In this document: positions 1-8,902 of the stretch, piece after piece
Layout of the letters: each line of letters starts with the position of its first letter
Position numbering within the stretch: position 1 is the stretch's first letter
Origin: DATARH01 sp963789255
Lineage (GTDB): Bacteria; Pseudomonadota; Alphaproteobacteria; ATCC43930; CGMCC-115725
DNA length: 64,000 bases
Direction of reading: 5' to 3'
Assembly: GCA_963789255.1 (NCBI GenBank)
Contig: CAWBJW010000001.1
Coordinates: 682,001-746,000, forward strand
The notes under the pieces: model-generated
The model's database searches: none
What the model saw: only the letters and a program-made list of their open reading frames with translations
Told to the model about the DNA's origin: nothing
Program-made: the position numbers and the translations under genes

Positions 1-284
1 TCGCCTCGGTCAGCTATGTCGAGGCGCCGCTTCGCCTCGGATTCCGCCAGCGTTCGCCCTATGACGTGATCCTGTTCGCCGGTGCGGTCGAGGCAATTCC
101 TGAGGAAATCGGCGGCCAACTGGCCGAAGGCGGACGTATGGCTGTGGTGTTGCGGCCTCACCTCGGCATTGGGCGCGCGATGTTGATAACGCGGACTGGC
201 GAAGTGCTCGCGCAACGCGTTATGTTCGATGCCGCTACGCCGCTACTCCCGGGTTTTGTCGCGAAACCCGCCTTTGTGTTTTGA
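1..284 (+). CDS. pcm: Protein-L-isoaspartate O-methyltransferase, C-terminal end (partial)
   Basis: The reading frame is open from the window edge and ends in TGA at 282-284. The visible ~93 residues read ...SPYDVILFAGAVEAIPEEI, then EGGRMAVVLRP, and a beta-rich tail. This matches the end of the Rossmann-fold methyltransferase domain of PCMT proteins (the 'aa..ip..l..qL..GG.lv.p' region). The family repairs isoaspartyl residues in damaged proteins with S-adenosylmethionine. Some alphaproteobacterial members beside tolC are divergent and may not act on isoaspartate. The S-adenosylmethionine motifs lie outside the window, so the assignment rests on the C-terminal pattern and on the tolC gene 7 bp downstream. 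Confidence 0.7.
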   Translation, partial: ASVSYVEAPLRLGFRQRSPYDVILFAGAVEAIPEEIGGQLAEGGRMAVVLRPHLGIGRAMLITRTGEVLAQRVMFDAATPLLPGFVAKPAFVF

Positions 285-291
285 GGGGCGA

Positions 292-1740
292 ATGCCGCAG
301 CCGAAGGGGTGCCACAGACGCGGTCGGCCGCTGTGCGGGGCGATCGGCGCCATCGTTGGCGTCGTCGCGGGACTGCTGCTTGCCGGCGCCCCGGCTTCGG
401 CACAAACACTGACCGAGGCCTTCGCCTACGCCTACACCAACAATCCGCAGCTGCTCGCGCAGCGCGCCGCGCTGCGCGCCACCGACGAAAACGTCCCGCA
501 GGCATTGGCCAATTGGCGGCCGACGGTGAATTTCACCGGCTCGGCCGGACGCGAGCGCGCCGGGGAGGCGCTCGGCACAGCGATTCCGTGCGGACCTTCC
601 GGTATTCTCACCAGCGGCACGTGTATTTCGAATTTCGTCACCAAATCGGTCAACCTCAAGCTCACCCAGCCGATTTATCGCGGCGGCCGCACCGAGGCGC
701 AGACCCGGCAGGCGATCAACACGGTGCAGGCTGCCCGCGCGCAGACCCTCGCGGTTGAAACCTCGGTGTTCCAGGCAGTCGCCCAGGCTTATCTCGACGT
801 CGTGCGCGACCAGACGCTGGTCGAGGTCAATCGCAACAACGAGGCGGTCTTGCGCAAGCAGCTCGAGGCGACGCGGGACAGGTTTCGCGTCGGCGAGGTG
901 ACCCGGACCGACGTGGCGCAGGCTGAATCGTCGCTGGCGCAGGCCACCGCGACGCGGATCTCCTCGGAGGGAACGCTCGAGGTCAGCCGGGCCGAGTATA
1001 CCCGCGCCGTCGGCCATCCGCCCGGCCGGCTGGTGATGCCGCGCGAGCGGCCGGTCTTGCCGGCGACCCGCGATGAAGCGCTGAGCCTTTCCGCCAAGGC
1101 AAATCCGAACGTCATCGCGGCCTCGTTTACCGAGCTGGCTGCGCGCGACAATGTCGACTTCATCCGTGGACAGCTGTTGCCGCAGGTCTCGATCGTCGGC
1201 GATCTGAATCGCAGCATCGCTCCGTCAGTGACCCTGCAAGGCGCGCGCGAGGACACCGCTTCGGTAATGGCCACGCTGACGATGCCGCTTTACGAGGGTG
1301 GCGCGGTTTATTCGGAGACCAGGCAAGCGGAGCAGACCGTCGGTCAGCGGCGCAGCCAGGTCGATGACGCGCGCCGCTCAGCGGTGCAGACCGCGACCCA
1401 GAACTGGGAGACGCTGCAGGCGGCGCGCGCCGCGATCGCCTCGTTCGGCGCCGCGGTGCGGGCGGCGCAAATCGCGCTCGAAGGCACCCAGCAGGAGGCG
1501 CTCGTCGGCTCGCGCACCGTGCTCGACGTGCTGATCGCCGAGCAGCAGCTGTTCACCACCCAGTCTCAGCTGGTTACCGCCCAGCACGATGCGGCGCTCG
1601 CCGAATTCAACCTGGCGGCGGCGACCGGCCGGCTGATCGCACCGGATCTGAAGCTCCCGGTGCGGCTCTATGACATGGAACGCCACTACAAGGCGGTAAA
1701 GGACAAGCTGATCGGCTTCGGCGGCGGGCTCAAGGAATAG
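292..1740 (+). CDS. tolC: TolC family outer membrane efflux/secretion channel
   Basis: A protein of about 482 residues. The start at 292 is preferred over the in-frame ATG at 229, which lies inside the upstream gene, because a GAGGGG ribosome-binding site precedes it. The N-terminus has a basic stretch, a hydrophobic core (GAIGAIVGVVAGLLLAGA) and a probable cleavage after APASA. The mature protein begins QTLTEAFAYAYTNNPQLLAQ, the usual start of a TolC repeat. Two long alpha-helical, Ala/Gln/Arg-rich repeats follow, each with the typical 'L.QPIYRGG' and 'L.MPLYEGG' beta-strand signature. It forms the trimeric outer membrane duct for tripartite efflux pumps or type I secretion. No pump partner lies next to it. 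The family is clear; the specific transport partner is unknown. Confidence 0.93.
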   Translation: MPQPKGCHRRGRPLCGAIGAIVGVVAGLLLAGAPASAQTLTEAFAYAYTNNPQLLAQRAALRATDENVPQALANWRPTVNFTGSAGRERAGEALGTAIPCGPSGILTSGTCISNFVTKSVNLKLTQPIYRGGRTEAQTRQAINTVQAARAQTLAVETSVFQAVAQAYLDVVRDQTLVEVNRNNEAVLRKQLEATRDRFRVGEVTRTDVAQAESSLAQATATRISSEGTLEVSRAEYTRAVGHPPGRLVMPRERPVLPATRDEALSLSAKANPNVIAASFTELAARDNVDFIRGQLLPQVSIVGDLNRSIAPSVTLQGAREDTASVMATLTMPLYEGGAVYSETRQAEQTVGQRRSQVDDARRSAVQTATQNWETLQAARAAIASFGAAVRAAQIALEGTQQEALVGSRTVLDVLIAEQQLFTTQSQLVTAQHDAALAEFNLAAATGRLIAPDLKLPVRLYDMERHYKAVKDKLIGFGGGLKE

Positions 1741-1802
1741 ACGCTGCCGTTCTTCTGGCAAATCGCGGCAGACTTGCGTAGTTTAGCCGCGATCATTGCT
1801 GC

Positions 1803-2444
1803 ATGACGGTCGCCCCAATGTCGGATGCGAAATCCCCGCCGGACCTGTCGATGGACGAGATCCTCGCCACCATCCGGCGCATAATCTCCGAAGATGAGCA
1901 GGCCGCTCCCACAGCCGGCAGCGGCGCGGCCACCGGCGCCGGTGTCGAGAGCGCCGCCGCCGACGGGGGCAAGGACGGCGGCGGCGACAGCGATGACGTG
2001 CTGGAGCTGACCGAGGCGATCATCGAAGACGGCAGCACGCGGCATCTCGCGCCGATCGGCTCCTCCTCGCGGCGGGCAGCCAATATGCGCGAGCCACCGC
2101 CTGCGGCGTCGCAGCGCGAGCCTGAACCCAACCCTGAGCCTGGACCGCAGCGCCGCGAGGCGCCGAGCGTGCGGCCGGCGCCGGGACAGGCTGCGCCGGT
2201 TGACGAGCGCCTTGTCTCCGATGTTGCCTCGGTCGCCGCGACGGCGGCCTTCGCCCGGCTTGCCACGGTGCGGCGCGCGCCGCGCGAGCCGCCGATGGTC
2301 GGCGAGCGCACGCTCGAGGACATCGTCGGCGACCTGCTGCGGCCGTTATTGCGGATCTGGCTCGACGAGAACCTGCCGCACATCGTCGAGCGGCTGGTCG
2401 CGGCTGAGATTGCCCGGGTCGTCGACACGCCCGGCGTCCCCTGA
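1803..2444 (+). CDS. popZ: PopZ family polar organizing protein (DUF2497)
   Basis: A protein of about 213 residues with the three-part PopZ layout. Near the N-terminus is the conserved helix SMDEILATIRRIISED. A long acidic, Pro/Ala/Glu-rich disordered linker follows. The C-terminal oligomerisation helices read RTLEDIVGDLLRPLLRIWLD and then NLPHIVERLVAAEIARV. In Caulobacter, PopZ forms a polar matrix that anchors chromosome centromeres (through ParB) and recruits client proteins through its N-terminal helix. Position between tolC and valS is common in this class. An in-frame ATG at 1818 is an alternative start; neither start has a strong ribosome-binding site. The role in this organism is inferred from the family. 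Confidence 0.9.
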   Translation: MTVAPMSDAKSPPDLSMDEILATIRRIISEDEQAAPTAGSGAATGAGVESAAADGGKDGGGDSDDVLELTEAIIEDGSTRHLAPIGSSSRRAANMREPPPAASQREPEPNPEPGPQRREAPSVRPAPGQAAPVDERLVSDVASVAATAAFARLATVRRAPREPPMVGERTLEDIVGDLLRPLLRIWLDENLPHIVERLVAAEIARVVDTPGVP

Positions 2445-2571
2445 GGCCCACCCGGCGCACGTCCCGGCCTTCGTGCGCCGCCGCTGACGAGCGTTGAACC
2501 GATGCGGATCGGTCGTCCCGCCGGCCAGGGGCGGTTTGCCCGATGACAATCAGCTGATGGACGGTTCGGCG

Positions 2572-5232
2572 ATGCTGGACAAGACCTATCGCCCCGAAAC
2601 GGTGGAAACCCGTCAATACGAGGCGTGGGAGCGCGCCGGCGCCTTTGCCGCCGAGCCTTCCGGCCATAAGCGGCCCTACACGATCATGATGCCGCCGCCG
2701 AACGTGACCGGCAGCCTGCACATGGGACATGCGCTGACCTTCACGTTGCAGGATATTTTGATCCGTTTCGAGCGGATGCGCGGGCGCGACGCGCTGTGGC
2801 AGCCCGGCACCGACCACGCCGGGATCGCCACCGAGATCGTTGTCGGCAATCAGCTCGCCGCGGAAGGCAAGACGCGCGCCGATCTCGGGCGCGACGATTT
2901 CGTCGAGCGCGTCTGGGCGTGGAAGGAGGAATCGGGCGGCACGATCACCCGCCAGCTGCGCCGCCTCGGGGCGTCGGCCGACTGGAGCCGCGAGCGGTTC
3001 ACGATGGATACGGGCCTCTCCGCCGCGGTGCGCCGGGTGTTTGTCGCGCTTTACCGGGAAGGGCTGATCTACCGCGACAAGCGCCTCGTCAACTGGGACC
3101 CTGAGATGCACACGGTGATCTCGGACCTCGAGGTCGACGAACGCGAGACCCGCGGACAGCTCTGGCATATTCGCTATCCCATCGAGGGCGAGGCGGGGCG
3201 CTTCATTACCGTCGCAACCACCCGGCCGGAAACAATGCTTGGTGACACCGGTGTGGCGGTCCATCCGGAGGATAGGCGCTATGCCGATCTGGTCGGCAAG
3301 AAAGTGCGGCTGCCCCTTGTCGGCCGGCTGATCCCGATCATCGCCGACGAATATGCCGACCCTGAGATGGGAAGCGGCGCGGTCAAGATCACGCCGGCAC
3401 ACGATTTCAATGACTTTAAGGTCGGCCAACGCCACGACTTGCCGCTGATCAACATCTTCGACGCGGATGCGCGGCTCAACGACAACGCGCCCGAGGCCTA
3501 TCGCGGGTTCCTGCGCTTCGACGCTCGCAAGAAGGTGCTGGCCGATCTTGAAGCCGCAGGGCTGATCGAGAAGGTCGAGGACCATTTGCTTAAATTGCCG
3601 CACCACGACCGCTCGGGGGTGGTGATCGAGCCGTGGCTGACCGACCAGTGGTTCTGCAACGCCGCCGAGCTGGCCAAGCCGGCGATCGAGGCGGTCGAGA
3701 GCGGCCGCACCCAGTTCGTGCCGCGGCAGTGGGAGAACACGTTTTTCGAATGGATGCGCAACATCCAGCCCTGGTGCATCTCGCGGCAATTGTGGTGGGG
3801 GCATCAGATCCCGGCCTGGTACGGCCCGGACGGCGCGGTGTTCGTCGGCGAAAGCGCGACGGAGGCGGCGGAAAAGGCAGCGGCCCATTACGGGAGCGAG
3901 GTCGCGCTCTCTCGCGACGAGGATGTCCTGGACACCTGGTTTTCCTCGGGTCTGTGGCCGTTCTCGACCCTGGGGTGGCCGGAAAAGACCCCCGAGCTGG
4001 CACGCTACTACCCGGGCGACGTGCTGGTCACCGGCTTCGATATCATCTTCTTCTGGGTCGCCCGCATGATGATGCAGGGGCTGCATTTCATGGGCGACGT
4101 GCCGTTCCGCACGGTCTACATCCACGCCCTGGTGCGCGACGAGCGCGGCCAGAAGATGTCGAAATCGCGCGGCAACATCATCGACCCGCTCGATTTGATC
4201 GACCGCTATGGCTGCGACGCGCTGCGCTTCACGCTCGCATCGCTCGCTTCGCCCGGCCGCGACATCAAGCTTGCCGAGAGCCGGGTCGAGAGTTCGCGCA
4301 ATTTCGCGACCAAGCTGTGGAACGCTGCGCGCTATGCTGAGATGAGCGGCTGTGCGCTGATGCCCGGCTTCGACTCGCGAAGCTGCCGGCTGACCGTCAA
4401 CCGCTGGATCGTCGGCGCGACGCGCGATTGCGCCGCCGCGGTGACGACCGCGCTCGAAGCCTTTCGCTTCGACGAGGCGGCGCACCGGCTTTATCATTTC
4501 CTGTGGGGCACTTTCTGCGACTGGTATCTCGAATTCACCAAGCCGATCCTGCAGGGCGACGATGGCGGCGCGCGTGGCGAAACCCAGGCGACGACCGCCT
4601 GGGTGCTGGCGCAGACGGTCCATCTGCTGCATCCGGTCATGCCGTTCATCACCGAGGAGATCTGGCAACAGCTGGCCGGCGAGGCGGCGGGGATGCTGCC
4701 AAAGATGCTGATTACGTCGCCGTGGCCCGATCTCGCCCCCGACCTGCACGACCCGGAGGCCGCAGCCGAGATGGAGTGGGTGGTGGCGGCGATCTCGGCG
4801 ATCCGGGCGATCCGCACCGAGATCAATGTGCCGGCGGGCGCGCGCCTGCCGCTCCTGGTCAAGGATGCCGATGCGACAGCGGCGGCGCGGCTCGATCGGC
4901 ACCGGGAGCATTTCGTGCGGCTGGCGCGGGTCGCGGCGATCGAGACCGCCGACACGGCCCCCGAGGGGGGCATCGCCGCGGTGGTCGAGGGCACGACCCT
5001 GATCCTGCGGGTCGGCGGCGTGATTGACCTGGCGCGGGAAAAGGCGCGGCTCGCCAAGGAGATCGGCCGGCTCGACAGCGATCTCGCGAAGCTCGCGGGC
5101 AAGCTCGCCAACCCGGCCTTTCTCGCCAAGGCGAAGGCCGAAATCATCGACGAGCAGCGCGAGCGCGAGGCCGACGCGCGCCGCGACCGCGACCGCCTGC
5201 AAGCGGTCTACGAGCGCATCGCGGCCGGGTGA
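2572..5232 (+). CDS. valS: Valyl-tRNA synthetase
   Basis: A class I aminoacyl-tRNA synthetase of about 886 residues that charges tRNA-Val. The HIGH-type signature is within PPPNVTGSLHMGHAL (residues 41-55 from the chosen start). The KMSKS loop is GQKMSKSRGNIIDP (near residue 528). Between them lies the CP1 editing domain, with the TTRPETMLGDTGVAVHP pattern used to hydrolyse Thr-tRNA-Val. The C-terminus ends in a Lys/Arg/Glu-rich coiled coil that binds tRNA. The frame is intact over its whole length. ATG 2572 (MLDKTYRPE...) fits the family start; ATG 2557 is also in frame. A long open frame on the opposite strand is only a GC-rich shadow of this gene. Confidence 0.97.
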   Translation: MLDKTYRPETVETRQYEAWERAGAFAAEPSGHKRPYTIMMPPPNVTGSLHMGHALTFTLQDILIRFERMRGRDALWQPGTDHAGIATEIVVGNQLAAEGKTRADLGRDDFVERVWAWKEESGGTITRQLRRLGASADWSRERFTMDTGLSAAVRRVFVALYREGLIYRDKRLVNWDPEMHTVISDLEVDERETRGQLWHIRYPIEGEAGRFITVATTRPETMLGDTGVAVHPEDRRYADLVGKKVRLPLVGRLIPIIADEYADPEMGSGAVKITPAHDFNDFKVGQRHDLPLINIFDADARLNDNAPEAYRGFLRFDARKKVLADLEAAGLIEKVEDHLLKLPHHDRSGVVIEPWLTDQWFCNAAELAKPAIEAVESGRTQFVPRQWENTFFEWMRNIQPWCISRQLWWGHQIPAWYGPDGAVFVGESATEAAEKAAAHYGSEVALSRDEDVLDTWFSSGLWPFSTLGWPEKTPELARYYPGDVLVTGFDIIFFWVARMMMQGLHFMGDVPFRTVYIHALVRDERGQKMSKSRGNIIDPLDLIDRYGCDALRFTLASLASPGRDIKLAESRVESSRNFATKLWNAARYAEMSGCALMPGFDSRSCRLTVNRWIVGATRDCAAAVTTALEAFRFDEAAHRLYHFLWGTFCDWYLEFTKPILQGDDGGARGETQATTAWVLAQTVHLLHPVMPFITEEIWQQLAGEAAGMLPKMLITSPWPDLAPDLHDPEAAAEMEWVVAAISAIRAIRTEINVPAGARLPLLVKDADATAAARLDRHREHFVRLARVAAIETADTAPEGGIAAVVEGTTLILRVGGVIDLAREKARLAKEIGRLDSDLAKLAGKLANPAFLAKAKAEIIDEQREREADARRDRDRLQAVYERIAAG

Positions 5233-5544
5233 GAGCGGAGGCGCCGCTGCGAGCCGATTGCGACCGGGGGCACATCGATCTACGTCGGCGGCCGTCGTTC
5301 CTGTTTGTCGCCGCCATCACCGGCTCGTCGTGTCAGCGGGCGCGACGCCGCGATTTGGCAAATTTCATACGAACGCATCCGCGTAGCGCCGCTGGGCCTC
5401 GGCTCACTGCAGTAGTAACATCGCGGCGGACTTTCTTGCCCGGCCCCGAGGCGAAATCCATCTTGTTTCGGGAAATGGGCGATGGGTTTCGCTCCGCTCA
5501 ACCCATCCTACTTATGCTCTGGGTTCGCTGACCGACGGACGATC
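5233..5544. other. Intergenic region with one short palindrome
   Basis: 312 bp between valS and serS with no convincing gene on either strand. Near the serS end (about 5481-5507) is a perfect 8-bp inverted repeat, GATGGGTT / AACCCATC, around an 11-base loop. It looks like an interspersed repeat unit and not like a T-box or other leader. No ribosome-binding site of note precedes serS. The serS promoter probably lies here but cannot be placed with confidence. Confidence 0.5.
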
Positions 5545-6883
5545 ATGCACGACATCCGATGGATTCGGGACAACCCGGAGGAATTCGACCGGGGATTGGT
5601 GAGGCGCGGCTTGCCGCCGCAGGCCGCCGAGGTGCTGGCGCTCGACAAAGAGTGGCGGGCTTTGCAGACCGCGGCCGAGGAGGCGCAGGCGCGCCGCAAG
5701 CAAATTGCAGCCCTGCGCTCGCCCCGATCTGCGGCTGTGCTGGCATCACCCGAAGCCCTCAGTTGGGGAGCAGATCCTCCGTCGGAGGAGGAGCGAGAGA
5801 AAAAGATCGCGGAATTGCAGCGGCAGAGCGCTGCGGATAAGGATTCAGAGGCAGCAGACTGCCGCTGCCGCCGCACGGCTGCGTAATGAGATCGACGCGC
5901 TGCTCGCGACCCTCCCCAACCTGCCGGCTGCGGACGTGCCCGACGGCGCCGACGAGAGCGCGAATCAGCTAATTCGACAGCACGGTGCGCCGCCCCGCTT
6001 CAACTTCACTCCGCTCGCGCATGAAGTCCTGGGCGAGCGGCTGGGGCTGATGGATTTCGCGACCGCGGCGAAGCTGTCTGGGTCTCGCTTTGTCGTGCTG
6101 AGAGGCGCGCTGGCGCGGCTCGAACGGGCGATTGCCCAGTTCATGCTCGATTTTCACACGACCGAAAACGGGTATACCGAGGTCTCTCCGCCCTATCTGG
6201 TGCGCGAGGAAACAGCCTACGGCACCGGCAATCTGCCGAAGGCCGCCGAGGACATGTTCCAGACCCGCGAGGGGCTGTGGCTGATCCCGACCGCCGAGAT
6301 GCCGCTGACCAACCTCGTTGCTGGTGAAATACTCAACGAGAAGCAACTGCCGCTGCGCTTCACGGCCTGGACGCCGTGCTTCCGCTCCGAGGCCGGCGCC
6401 GCCGGCAAGGACACTCGCGGGATGATCCGCATGCACCAGTTCAACAAGGTCGAGCTGGTGTCGATCGTCCGGCCCGAGGATTCCGAGGGCGAGCACGAGC
6501 GCATGACCCAATGCGCCGAAGCGGTGCTGCAACGGCTCGGCCTCGCTTACCGGGTCATGCTGCTGTTAACCGGCGACATGGGATTTGCGGCGCGCAAGAC
6601 CTACGACATCGAGGTCTGGCTGCCGCATCAGGGTCGCTATCGCGAGATTTCGAGCTGCTCGAATTGCGGGCCTTTTCAGGCCCAGCGCATGAAGGCACGC
6701 TACCGGCCGGCCGGCGAAAAGGGGACGCGGCCGGTCCATACCCTCAACGGCTCCGGCCTCGCGGTCGGGCGCACGATGATCGCGATCCTCGAAAACTATC
6801 AGCGCGCCGACGGCACGGTCGCGATCCCCGAGGCGTTGCGGCCCTATATGGGCGGGCAGGAGATGATCGGGGATCATGGCTGA
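5545..6883 (+). CDS. serS: Seryl-tRNA synthetase, frame-disrupted in the coiled-coil arm
   Basis: Class II synthetase charging tRNA-Ser. The N-terminal part reads MHDIRWIRDNPEEFDRGL and enters the coiled-coil arm in one frame. The rest, from AARLRNEIDALLATLPNLP to the end, is in the next frame. The span is 1339 bp, one base over a multiple of three, so one extra base between about 5790 and 5866 explains the break. Catalytic motif 2 (FRSEAGAAGKDTRGMIRMHQF) and motif 3 (GSGLAVGRTMIAILENYQ) are intact. The arm also carries an unusual stretch (about 5716-5800, LRSPRSAAVLASPEALSWG and following) that makes it some 10-20 residues longer than usual. serS is essential, so the break is more likely a sequence error than a real defect. 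It overlaps surE by 8 bp. Confidence 0.9.
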
Positions 6884-7659
6884 CGGACACATCGATCTCG
6901 CCAAATGCCGGGTCCTGATCTCCAACGACGACGGGATCGCCTCGCCCGGCATCGCGCTATTGGAGAAGATCGCCCGCGATCTGTCGAGCGATGTCTGGGT
7001 GGTGGCGCCAGAGCAGGAACAGAGCGGCGCCAGCCATTCGTTGACGACGCGCCACCCGTTGCGCCTGCGCGAGGTCGCGGGCCGGCGCTATGCCGTCGAA
7101 CGGCACCCCGACCGATTGCGTGCTGCTCGCAGTCAAGCGGCTGTTGCGCGACCGGCCGCCGGACCTCGTCCTCTCCGGCATCAACGCCGGCAACAACGTC
7201 GGCGAGGACCTGACCTATTCGGGCACGGTCGCAGCCGCGATGGAGGCGACGCTGCTCGGCATCCCGGCGATGGCGCTGAGCCAGGACTTCCGCGACAGGA
7301 ACGATATTCCCTGGCAGACCGGCGAGGCCTTCGCGCCTGAGATGATCCGCCGCCTCTTGCGCCTGCCGTGGCCCGACAGCACGCTGTTCAACATCAATTT
7401 TCCCGCCGTCCCGCCGGCTGATGTCGCCGGGGTGGCGGTCACCAACCAGGGCAGGCGCGCGATCGCCGACAATCTGACCGAGGGCGTCGATCCGCGCGGC
7501 CGGCCGTATTACTGGATCGGCCCGGTCCGCGAAAGCGGCGAGGCCGAGCCCGGTACCGATGTCGCCGCGCTCGCCGACAACAAGGTCTCGATCACCCCGA
7601 TTTACCTCAACCTGACGAATGTCCCGGTCCTTGCCGCGCTGCGCAAGGCGTTCGAATAG
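6876..7659 (+). CDS. surE: 5'/3'-nucleotidase SurE, frame-disrupted by one extra base
   Basis: A metal-dependent nucleotidase acting on nucleoside monophosphates, often placed with pcm and nlpD genes in stress and stationary-phase clusters. The start RVLISNDDGIASPGI carries the metal-binding ND-D pattern. The next blocks are APEQEQSGASHSLT and, in the following frame, NGTPTDCVLLAV and LVLSGINAGNNVGEDLTYSG. The frame changes at about 7098: removing one base from GTCGAACGG gives ...RYAV-NGTPTDCV, an ideal family match. The span of 784 bp is one base over a codon multiple and would encode 260 residues, the usual size. Translationally coupled to serS by an 8-bp overlap. Probably functional if the extra base is an error. 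Confidence 0.93.
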
Positions 7660-7867
7660 ATGACGGGCGATTCGGCCGATGGCGCCCTTGGTGTCATGCC
7701 CGCGAACGCGTGCATCCGGCGCGAGCGGCGTGCGGCAGCCCTAGATTCTCGCTTTCCCAGGAATGACGTATTGTGATGGCAGGAACGCTAGGGCCAGCTA
7801 CGATTACGTCCTAGGCTGGAAATGTCGGGGCTTTCTTGCCCGTCGGGGGGCGGGCAGGGAGGGGGGA

Positions 7868-8899
7868 ATGGGGGAACAGCAATTTGGACGGCACGGCATC
7901 ATCCGTGCCGCGGCGGTAGCGGCCTTCGCCGGCCTTGTCGCCGCCTGCGCCTCGGGTCCGCCGCAGCCCGCGCCGGTCATCCTGAACGGCGCCGAACCGG
8001 GTATTGCGGGTGCGGCGATGGCAATGCCGCCGCCCGCGGCGCCGCCCTACGCGGCAAGCCGACGTATTGTCGTGCGGCCCGGCCAGTCGGTGGGCGGCAT
8101 TGCCCAGGCCTATCATGTGCCGGCGCGGGCGATAATTGCGGCCAATCGCCTGGAACCGCCCTACAAGATCGAGACCGGCCAGAGTTTGCTGATCCCGGCC
8201 GGTGGCGAAGAGCCGGTTCAGCGCGCGATGGCATCGTCTCCGTCTGCCCCGCCGATGGCCGCAAGACCTGTCGCAACCGGGCATCCGCCGCCTGAGGTCA
8301 TCCCGCTCGACGGTCCGGTCCCGACGCCATCCGCCGCAGCGCCACCGGGGCCGGCTGCCGCGCCGCAGCCGCCGCGTGCGGAGAATCCGACACCGCCCTC
8401 CGCCTCGGCCGCGGCGAGGAAACCGGCGGCGGAGCAGAGCACCGCGGCCGCGACCGACGCGCCAAGGGCCTCGGCGGTGCTGCCGCATGGCGGCCGTTTC
8501 CCATGGCCGGTCCATGGCCATATCCTCGCCGGCTACGGGGTCGCTTCCAGCGGCAGCCGCAATGACGGCATCAATATCGCCGCGCCGCGCGGCACGCCCA
8601 TCGTCGCGATCGATGCCGGTGTCGTCGCCTATGCCGGCAACCAACTGCGCGGCTACGGCAACCTTGTCCTCGTCAAGCATGCGGATGGCTGGATCTCGGC
8701 CTATGCGCATTGCGACAAACTGCTCGTCAAGCGCGGCGACAACGTCAACCGGGGACAGGTGATCGCCAGGGTTGGCGCGACCGGCGGGGTCGGCGAGCCG
8801 CAGCTCCATTTCGAGTTGCGCCGCGGCGAGCAGCCGGTCGATCCGCGCCAGTTCCTGGTTCCGTTGCCGAGCGCCGGCGAGCCGCCGCACCAAGGCTGA
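7868..8899 (+). CDS. NlpD-like lipoprotein: LysM plus degenerate LytM/M23 domain
   Basis: A protein of about 343 residues starting at ATG 7868 after a strong GGAGGGGGG ribosome-binding site. A signal peptide with lipobox LVAAC (cysteine at about residue 26) predicts an outer membrane lipoprotein. A LysM module follows (VVRPGQSVGGIAQAYHVPAR...), then a Pro/Ala-rich linker and a C-terminal LytM (M23) domain. In active M23 enzymes the first zinc ligands sit in an HxxxD-type motif. Here that site reads SRNDGINIAAPRG, with Asn where ligands are expected, although YAHCDKL and HFELRRG keep later histidines. This is the pattern of NlpD/EnvC proteins, which activate amidases and are not themselves hydrolases. 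The surE-nlpD gene order supports this reading. Confidence 0.88.
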   Translation: MGEQQFGRHGIIRAAAVAAFAGLVAACASGPPQPAPVILNGAEPGIAGAAMAMPPPAAPPYAASRRIVVRPGQSVGGIAQAYHVPARAIIAANRLEPPYKIETGQSLLIPAGGEEPVQRAMASSPSAPPMAARPVATGHPPPEVIPLDGPVPTPSAAAPPGPAAAPQPPRAENPTPPSASAAARKPAAEQSTAAATDAPRASAVLPHGGRFPWPVHGHILAGYGVASSGSRNDGINIAAPRGTPIVAIDAGVVAYAGNQLRGYGNLVLVKHADGWISAYAHCDKLLVKRGDNVNRGQVIARVGATGGVGEPQLHFELRRGEQPVDPRQFLVPLPSAGEPPHQG

Positions 8900-8902
8900 C
8901 GG

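Noticed and set aside
2020..5202. Very long open frame (over 1000 codons) on the strand opposite valS and popZ
   Set aside because: Arg/Asp/His-rich composition typical of the antisense of GC-rich genes; no domain features; valS and popZ are certain on the other strand.
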